Source of the DNA: Frankiales bacterium
GTDB taxonomy: Bacteria > Actinomycetota > Actinomycetes > Mycobacteriales > SCTD01
DNA: 11,169 bases
Direction of reading: 5' to 3'
Assembly: GCA_025464915.1 (NCBI GenBank)
Contig: JAODNF010000317.1
Location: 1 to 11,169, forward strand
The translations under genes and the position numbers were made by a program. Positions within the stretch are counted from its first letter, which is position 1. The number at the start of each line of letters is the position of its first letter. The notes under the pieces were generated by a model, which saw nothing but the letters and a program-made list of their open reading frames with translations, was not told where the DNA came from and did no database searches. Positions 6,641 through 11,169 of the stretch are shown here, piece after piece.

Positions 6641-7746
6641 TCCGGCTCGAGGGCGTCGGCAAGAGGTACGTGCAGCGCTCCGACGTGCCGTCGCTGCTGG
6701 GCCGCACCCGGGAGGCACTCGGGACGGCGACGAAGAAGGACTTCTGGGCACTGCGCGGCGTCGACCTCACCGTCGAGCCGGGCGAACGGGTCGGGGTCGT
6801 CGGCTCCAACGGCTCGGGCAAGACCACCCTGCTGACGCTGCTCGCCGGCGTGACCGCGCCGACGGAGGGCCGGGTCCTCGTGCAGGGCCGGGTGTCGCCC
6901 CTCATCGCCGTCGGTGTCGGCTTCGACGCGGAGCTGACCGGCCGAGAGAACGTGCGCATCAACGCGACCGTGCTCGGGCTCTCGGGCAGCCAGGTCGACG
7001 CGCGGTTCGACGCCATCGTCGACTTCTCCGGCGTCGAGGACTTCCTCGACGTCCCGGTCAAGTTCTACTCGAGCGGCATGCTCGTCCGGCTCGGCTTCTC
7101 CGTCGCCACGGCGGTCGACCCCGACGTGCTGCTCGTCGACGAGGTGCTCGGCGTCGGCGACGTCGCCTTCCAGGCGAAGTGCGACCAGCGGATGGCAGAG
7201 GTCGCTGCCCAGGGCACCACGGTCGTCGTCGTCAGCCACAACCTGGCCGCCATCCGCGACCTGTGCCCGCGCAGCCTGCTGGTGTCCAGGGGCGCCGTGC
7301 TCCTCGACGGGCCGACGCCGGCCGTGCTCGACCGCTACCTCGACGTGCTGTCCGGCTTCGACGACGCCGAGGACACGATGCCCGTCGGACCGGGCTGGTC
7401 CGTGACGGCGGCGACCGCCCCGAGCGGCGGCACGGTCGACCTCGACGTCGCCGCCACCGTGCCCGTCGAGGGCGACGCGATGACCCTCTGGGTGGGCGTC
7501 CTCGACGGCAACGGCGCCCAGGTCTACAGCGAGACCATCGACGTCGGCTCGGCGACCGGTCCCAGCGGGGTGCGGTGCCGCGTCCGCCTGGACCTGCCGC
7601 TGTCGGCCGGCCGGTACGTCGTCCACGGGGCGCTCCGGGCCGGCCGGGGCGGGGCGAGGCTGCTGCGGTTCGTCCCTCTCGACCTGACCGTCACCGGTCC
7701 TCCCGCCCGCGCCCTCGCCGTGCTGCCGTCCCAGGTCAACTCGTGA
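6637..7746 (+). CDS. wzt: Polysaccharide ABC exporter ATPase 1, Wzt/TagH type
   Basis: This 369-residue ATP-binding subunit powers polysaccharide export with the Wzm channel. The nucleotide-binding domain shows Walker A GSNGSGKT at 56-63 and the Wzt/TagH-style gate region RVSPLIAVGVGF. TGRENVRIN follows, then signature YSSGM at 144-148, Walker B VLLVDE at 164-169 and the switch His at 201 in VVSHN, so all catalytic parts are present. From about residue 245 a separate C-terminal domain of about 125 residues follows. It is rich in beta-strand-like stretches (SGGTVDLDVAATV, MTLWVGVLD, GRYVVHGALRAG) and resembles in position the Wzt carbohydrate-binding domain. GTG at 6637 begins a 4-base GTGA overlap with the wzm stop; the open frame upstream lies inside wzm and is not coding. 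The next gene is a second Wzt, reached by another GTGA overlap. What the C-terminal domain binds is not known. Confidence 0.93.
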   Translation: MIRLEGVGKRYVQRSDVPSLLGRTREALGTATKKDFWALRGVDLTVEPGERVGVVGSNGSGKTTLLTLLAGVTAPTEGRVLVQGRVSPLIAVGVGFDAELTGRENVRINATVLGLSGSQVDARFDAIVDFSGVEDFLDVPVKFYSSGMLVRLGFSVATAVDPDVLLVDEVLGVGDVAFQAKCDQRMAEVAAQGTTVVVVSHNLAAIRDLCPRSLLVSRGAVLLDGPTPAVLDRYLDVLSGFDDAEDTMPVGPGWSVTAATAPSGGTVDLDVAATVPVEGDAMTLWVGVLDGNGAQVYSETIDVGSATGPSGVRCRVRLDLPLSAGRYVVHGALRAGRGGARLLRFVPLDLTVTGPPARALAVLPSQVNS

Positions 7747-8780
7747 CCGCGATCCGGATGGAGGGCGTCGGGAAGCGGTACGCCAAGGTCGAGGACCGGG
7801 CCAGCATCGGACCCACCCGCGGCACGTCGCGCCGGTCAGACCTGTGGGCACTGCGCGGTGTCGACCTCGAGGTCGAGCAGGGGGCGTCCCTCGGCATCCT
7901 CGGGCGCAACGGTGCCGGCAAGACGACGCTGCTGTCGCTGCTCGCCGGACTGACCGCGCCGAGCGAGGGCCGGCTGCAGGTGCGGGGTCGCATCGCTCCG
8001 CTCATCGCCGTGGGCGTCGGGTTCTCCGCAGAGCTCACCGGCCGCGAGAACGTGCACCTCAACGCGGCGGTCCTGGGCATGTCGACGGCCGAGCTGGCGC
8101 GCCGCTTCGACGAGATCGTGGAGTTCTCCGGCGTCGAGGCCTTCCTCGACGCACCGGTGAAGACCTACTCCTCCGGCATGGTCGTCCGCCTCGGCTTCTC
8201 GGTCGCCGTGTGCGCCACCCCTGACGTGCTGCTCGTCGACGAGATCCTGGCGGTCGGTGACTTCGCCTTCGCGATCCGCTGCTACGACCGGCTGGCCCAG
8301 ATGCGGCGCGAGGGGACGACCACCGTCGTCGTGAGCCACAACCTGCAGGTCCTGCAGTCCTTCTGCGACCGCGGCCTCGTCCTCGACCAGGGTCAGCTGC
8401 TCGCCGACGAGCCGATCCGCGCCGCCGTCGGCACCTACATGACCACGCTCGACCCCACCACCGCCGGCGAGGGCGCCGTGCAGGTCGAGCTGCGGCGGGT
8501 CGACGGCACGCCGTCGTCCAACCTCCAGTCCGGCGACGAGCTGGTGGTCCGGGTCTCGGCCCCTGCAGGTCCGATCCGGGTCGCTGTCGAGACCGAGCGG
8601 CTCGTGGTCTGGGAGCGCGAGCTGGCGGGCAGCGGAGAGGTCGTCGTACCCCTCCCACTGGTGTCGGGTGGGTACGCCGTCGTCGCCGAGGCCGGCGGCG
8701 ACCGGACGGAGGCCGCGCTGCACGTCACCGCGTCGCGGATGGTGCACGGAACCGTCGACCTGCATGCGCGGCTGGTCTGA
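7743..8780 (+). CDS. wzt: Polysaccharide ABC exporter ATPase 2, Wzt/TagH type
   Basis: This second Wzt-type ATPase has 345 residues and lies directly behind the first. The core is a clear paralogue: Walker A GRNGAGKT at 54-61, RIAPLIAVGVGF, TGRENVHLN, signature YSSGM at 142-146, Walker B VLLVDE at 162-167, and switch His at 199. All ATPase motifs are intact, so neither copy looks degenerate. A 21-base stretch around Walker B is identical in the two genes (7123-7143 and 8223-8243). The C-terminal domain, from about residue 235, is roughly 110 residues and little like that of the first copy. It contains NLQSGDELVVRVSAPAG and a GGYAVVAEAGGD strand pair. GTG at 7743 overlaps the upstream stop as GTGA. 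The two ATPases may form a heterodimer with the one Wzm, or form alternative homodimers reading different polymer ends. The sulfotransferase start follows two bases after this gene's stop. Confidence 0.92.
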   Translation: MTAIRMEGVGKRYAKVEDRASIGPTRGTSRRSDLWALRGVDLEVEQGASLGILGRNGAGKTTLLSLLAGLTAPSEGRLQVRGRIAPLIAVGVGFSAELTGRENVHLNAAVLGMSTAELARRFDEIVEFSGVEAFLDAPVKTYSSGMVVRLGFSVAVCATPDVLLVDEILAVGDFAFAIRCYDRLAQMRREGTTTVVVSHNLQVLQSFCDRGLVLDQGQLLADEPIRAAVGTYMTTLDPTTAGEGAVQVELRRVDGTPSSNLQSGDELVVRVSAPAGPIRVAVETERLVVWERELAGSGEVVVPLPLVSGGYAVVAEAGGDRTEAALHVTASRMVHGTVDLHARLV

Positions 8781-8782
8781 CC

Positions 8783-9571
8783 GTGCTGCCCACGTTCGTC
8801 GGCGTCGGCGCCAGCAAGAGCGGGACGACGTCGCTGGCCCGCTGGCTCGAGCAGCACCCGGGGTTGTTCGTCTCGCCCGCCAAGGAGATCCGCTTCTTCA
8901 CGCTGCACTGGGACAAGGGGGTGGACTGGTACGCCGGCTGGTTCGCCGAGGCCGGCTCGCGCCCGGCGGGTGAGTTCACGCCGGACTACCTCGCCGACCC
9001 CGTCGCGCTCGAGCGCCTCGCCGCGACCCTGCCGGACGCGAGGGTCATCGTCTGCCTCCGGGAGCCGGTGTCCCGGCTGCTGTCGCACTACTGGCACCAG
9101 CGGACCCGCGGCTCGGAGCGCCGGCCGCTGCTCGAGGCGGCGACCGCCGACAGCGACTACGTCCGCCGCAGCCACTACCTGCCGCAGCTCGAGCAGCTCG
9201 GGCGGCACTACTCCCGCGAGCGCGTCCACGTGGTGCTGTTCGACGACCTGCGCGACGAGCCGGCGGAGGCCTTCGCCGGGACCTGCCGCTTCCTCGGCGT
9301 CGACGACGGCGTCCGGCCCGACGTCGTGGGCCGGACCTTCAACGGCGCGAGCGCCTTTCGCAGCAGGCGGCTGCGGGTCCAGATGCTCCGGAGCGACGCC
9401 TTCCGGAGGTTCCCGTCGACGAGCCAGCGCATCGACGCCTGGAACCGCAGGGCCGTCACCCATCCCGCGCCGACCGCGACCGAGCTCTCTGTTCTGCGAG
9501 ATCGGACCGCGTACGACCGGGCTGCCCTCGAGGACTGGCTCGGCCGCTCGCTGCCGTCGGGCTGGGCCTAG
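8783..9571 (+). CDS. PAPS-dependent sulfotransferase
   Basis: This 262-residue enzyme should transfer sulfate from 3'-phosphoadenosine-5'-phosphosulfate to a carbohydrate or lipid hydroxyl or amine. The 5'-phosphosulfate loop is GASKSGTTSL (residues 9-18), including the lysine before the S/GTTS turn. A KEIRFF motif follows at 34-39, typical of heparan-sulfate-type bacterial sulfotransferases. The 3'-phosphate site is VIVCLREPVSRLLSHYWH (about 88-105), with R93 and S97 as the usual contacts. The later VVLFDDLRDEPAEAF and the C-terminal GRSLPSGW, which resembles the LPxW-type ends of this family, support a full-length protein. No signal peptide or membrane helix is seen, so it acts in the cytoplasm, before export. 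GTG at 8783 is two bases after the Wzt-2 stop, so it belongs to the export operon. No PAPS synthesis genes are in the window. The acceptor is unknown; a sulfated exported glycan is the simplest inference. Confidence 0.9.
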   Translation: MLPTFVGVGASKSGTTSLARWLEQHPGLFVSPAKEIRFFTLHWDKGVDWYAGWFAEAGSRPAGEFTPDYLADPVALERLAATLPDARVIVCLREPVSRLLSHYWHQRTRGSERRPLLEAATADSDYVRRSHYLPQLEQLGRHYSRERVHVVLFDDLRDEPAEAFAGTCRFLGVDDGVRPDVVGRTFNGASAFRSRRLRVQMLRSDAFRRFPSTSQRIDAWNRRAVTHPAPTATELSVLRDRTAYDRAALEDWLGRSLPSGWA

Positions 9572-9574
9572 GCT
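9569..9574 (+). promoter_or_regulatory. Putative internal leaderless promoter (-10 element)
   Basis: TAGGCT fits the TAnnnT -10 consensus. Its first three bases are the TAG stop of the sulfotransferase, and six bases separate it from the GTG start of the next methyltransferase at 9581. This is the same geometry as the two hexamers at 5771-5784. It could give the last gene its own leaderless transcript besides read-through. No -35 box is evident, and TAG stop codons make TAG-containing hexamers at gene ends less surprising. Confidence 0.35.
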
Positions 9575-9580
9575 CGCGCG

Positions 9581-10504
9581 GTGGAGTCCCCCGTCCAGCG
9601 GTTGCGCCGTGGAGCCCTCGGTGCCGGCGACAAGGTGGTGGCCCGGGTCGCCCGGGCGTCCGGGACCACCCAGCGGCAGGCGACCGGCGTCGACCTGGCC
9701 GTCGCTGCTGTCTTGCAGGACCGAGGCACCCGGGACCTGCACGACCCCGCGAGCTTCGTCGAGCTGCTCCGCACCTGCTGGGAGCCGCTGACCCTCGACG
9801 TCGAGGACAGCGGCGGGGACCAGCTGCTCTTCAGCGCGCTCGTCGACCACCTGCGCACCGGCGTGGCACCCCTACCCGTGGACATCTCGCTGGCGGCCGC
9901 CGAGGCGGCCGACCGGCTGCTCGCCGCCCGCACGCCTTACGACCGGTCCGCGCTGATGACGGACGTCGGCAGCCACGCCCGGTGGAGCTCGAGCTTCGGG
10001 CACTCCGCACGCTTCCTGACGGCCGTGGTCCGCTGCCTGCGCGCCCGAACCGTCGTCGAGGTCGGTACGGCGTACGGCCTCGGAGCGCTGTTCCTCAGCG
10101 ACGCGCTGGCCCGCGGGCAGGAGCCCGGGAGGCTGGTCACGATCGAGGCGGGCGAGCCCCAGAAGTCCTTGTCGGCAGGCCTTCTCGCCGACCGCGGAAA
10201 CGTCACGACGATCCGCGGTCGCACACCCGACGTGCTCCCCGAGGTCTTCGCGCAGACCGGGCCGGTCGACTTCCTGTTCCACGACGGCGACCACTCCAAG
10301 GACGCCTACGTAGCCGACTTCGAGGCGTCGCTCCCGCACCTCGCGGCCGGTGCGGTCGTGGTGTTCGACGACATCCGCTGGGAGGACCCGTTCGCCCTGC
10401 GCGACGTCCGCACGGCGGAGGGCTGGGAGATCGTGTCCGCCCACCCGAGGGTGGCGCGCAGGGCCGAGGTCGGCGGCCGCTACGGCCTGCTGATGCTGGC
10501 GTAG
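9581..10504 (+). CDS. Class I SAM-dependent methyltransferase, O-methyltransferase-like (Methyltransf_24 type)
   Basis: This 307-residue protein has an N-terminal region of about 145 residues with no motif I recognise. A Rossmann methyltransferase domain of the small-molecule O-methyltransferase kind follows. Motif I is VVEVGTAYGLGALFLS at about 158-173, the acidic ribose contact is E189 in LVTIEA, and the family motif FLFHDGDHSKDAYVADF is at 231-247. A VVVFDDI strand with Asp263-Asp264, likely metal or catalytic residues, comes next. It probably methylates a sugar, lipid or other hydroxyl. GTG at 9581 is 9 bases after the sulfotransferase stop and directly follows a possible -10 hexamer. It ends the plus-strand export operon, and its last 25 bases overlap the end of the convergent glycosyltransferase. 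By analogy with polysaccharide systems in which a methyl cap ends chain growth and is read by Wzt, it could be a capping enzyme, but only its position supports that. Confidence 0.88.
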   Translation: MESPVQRLRRGALGAGDKVVARVARASGTTQRQATGVDLAVAAVLQDRGTRDLHDPASFVELLRTCWEPLTLDVEDSGGDQLLFSALVDHLRTGVAPLPVDISLAAAEAADRLLAARTPYDRSALMTDVGSHARWSSSFGHSARFLTAVVRCLRARTVVEVGTAYGLGALFLSDALARGQEPGRLVTIEAGEPQKSLSAGLLADRGNVTTIRGRTPDVLPEVFAQTGPVDFLFHDGDHSKDAYVADFEASLPHLAAGAVVVFDDIRWEDPFALRDVRTAEGWEIVSAHPRVARRAEVGGRYGLLMLA

Positions 10505-11169
10505 AGCCGCTCGTGCTGCGGGCCGACCGCGGCGTCCCAGTCCCACCCCAGCGCGTGCTCGGCGCACGCCGGCGCCGTGCCCGGCTCGGCGGCCAGGTCG
10601 ACGACCTCCAGCAGCGCTGACGCCAGGTCGGTGTCGATGAGACGGCCGACGCGTGGGTCGGTGACGATGCTCGGCATGCCGCCGTCCCGGGTCGCGACGA
10701 CCGGGGTGCCGGTGGCGAGCGACTCGACGAGCGAGATGCCCAGGGCCTCGTGGACCGACGGCAGGAACGAGAGCGTGGCCCGCCGGTAGAGGTCCGGCAT
10801 CGCGGTCATCGGCAGCACCCCGAGGTCGTCGGTGGCCGCCAGCACCCTCGGGTCGACAGCGCCGGCGTGCCGCCGGTCGGCCGCCGTCCCTGGCAGCCAG
10901 AGCCGCGCCTCCGGGTGGACGTCGAGCACGGCCGGCATCGCGGCGAGCGCCCGGTCGACGCCCTTGCGCGGGTCACCGGGGAAGCCCGCGAACAGCAGCC
11001 GCGGCGGACCGGTCCGCGGCTCCTCCCGGACGGCGAAGTCCGAGGCCACGACACCCAGCGGCAGCGTCACGCAGGGCCGTCCGAGCAGCTCCCAGACCTG
11101 CCGGGCGGACGCGTCGCTGAAGGCCGCGCAGGTGTGCGCGGCGCGAGCGCCGGCGCGAGCCAGCGCGAG
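10480..11169 (-). CDS. GT4-family glycosyltransferase, 5' part beyond window edge
   Basis: The frame is open from the right edge to the TAG at 10482-10480, giving 229 visible C-terminal residues. The first ones, FSDASARQVWELLG then VTLPLGVVASDF, are the hinge region of a GT-B enzyme where GT4 proteins have a PxGV.xxxF motif, so the N-terminal acceptor domain lies outside the window. The donor domain shows LLFAGFPGDPRKGVDRA and the EX7E motif in VHEALGISLVESLATGTPVV, followed by ATRDGGMPSIV. It transfers a sugar from a nucleotide donor, retaining configuration, at the cytoplasmic face. A GTG at 11070 could be mistaken for the start but would leave only half an enzyme. The 3' end overlaps the methyltransferase on the plus strand by 25 bases. 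Specificity is unknown. Its location suggests it belongs to the same polysaccharide locus, in a separate transcription unit. Confidence 0.88.
   Translation of the reverse strand, partial: LALARAGARAAHTCAAFSDASARQVWELLGRPCVTLPLGVVASDFAVREEPRTGPPRLLFAGFPGDPRKGVDRALAAMPAVLDVHPEARLWLPGTAADRRHAGAVDPRVLAATDDLGVLPMTAMPDLYRRATLSFLPSVHEALGISLVESLATGTPVVATRDGGMPSIVTDPRVGRLIDTDLASALLEVVDLAAEPGTAPACAEHALGWDWDAAVGPQHERLYASISRP

Noticed and set aside
6430..7851. Long open frame on the minus strand (473 codons) opposite the wzm end and wzt-1
   Set aside because: It is antisense to a gene with complete ABC ATPase motifs. Its translation is rich in Arg, Gly, Asp and His without any recognisable domain, as expected from GC-rich codon structure.
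8435..9850. Open frame of 471 codons on the minus strand opposite wzt-2, sulfotransferase and methyltransferase
   Set aside because: It crosses three well-supported genes on the other strand and shows no motif; a mirror of high-GC codon use.
10475..10487. 5-base inverted repeat GGCCG/CGGCC with a 3-base loop at the convergent right end
   Set aside because: Too short, no T-tract, and expected by chance in DNA this rich in G and C.
1..11169. tRNA, rRNA, CRISPR array, insertion sequence or phage genes
   Set aside because: No repeats with spacers, no transposase or integrase motifs and no RNA-gene signatures were seen. Almost every base is assigned to a protein gene.

Overview
The window looks like chromosomal DNA from a high-GC actinobacterium. 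Base composition is strongly GC-rich with G/C third positions, GTG is the dominant start codon, and three genes start a few bases downstream of a TAnnnT hexamer, as leaderless actinobacterial genes do. The genus cannot be named from the sequence. The content is a surface-polysaccharide locus of the ABC-transporter-dependent type (Wzm/Wzt or TagG/TagH class). It contains glycosyltransferases, an acyltransferase, three methyltransferases, a sulfotransferase and two proteins of the sulfatase / alkaline-phosphatase superfamily. No RNA gene, CRISPR array, insertion sequence or origin was seen.

Layout. (1) Bases 2-1192, plus strand: the C-terminal three quarters or so of a sulfatase-family protein whose start lies left of the window. 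(2) Bases 5764 down to 1170, minus strand: a five-gene operon in transcription order sulfatase-like protein, zinc-ribbon methyltransferase, GT4 glycosyltransferase, membrane acyltransferase, second zinc-ribbon methyltransferase. Every junction in it is a 4-base stop/start overlap. (3) Bases 5792-10504, plus strand: the divergent export operon wzm, wzt-1, wzt-2, sulfotransferase, O-methyltransferase-like protein. (4) Bases 11169 down to 10480, minus strand: the C-terminal part of another GT4 glycosyltransferase that enters from the right. The genes leave only 38 non-coding bases: 27 in the divergent promoter, 2 before the sulfotransferase and 9 before the last methyltransferase. Both convergent ends overlap, by 23 and 25 bases.

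Working model (inference). A glycan is assembled in the cytoplasm by the glycosyltransferases. It is decorated by methylation, acylation, sulfation and perhaps a reaction of the sulfatase-like enzyme. It is then exported through a Wzm channel powered by two different Wzt ATPases. Each Wzt has its own C-terminal domain, and in related systems this domain reads the terminal modification of the polymer. No Wzx flippase or Wzy polymerase is present, which fits ABC-dependent export. The most unusual points are the sulfotransferase inside an ABC glycan-export operon, the tandem Wzt pair with one permease, a short sulfatase-like enzyme with Thr where sulfatases have the catalytic Cys/Ser, the back-to-back leaderless promoters in 27 bases, and a probable CTG start codon.
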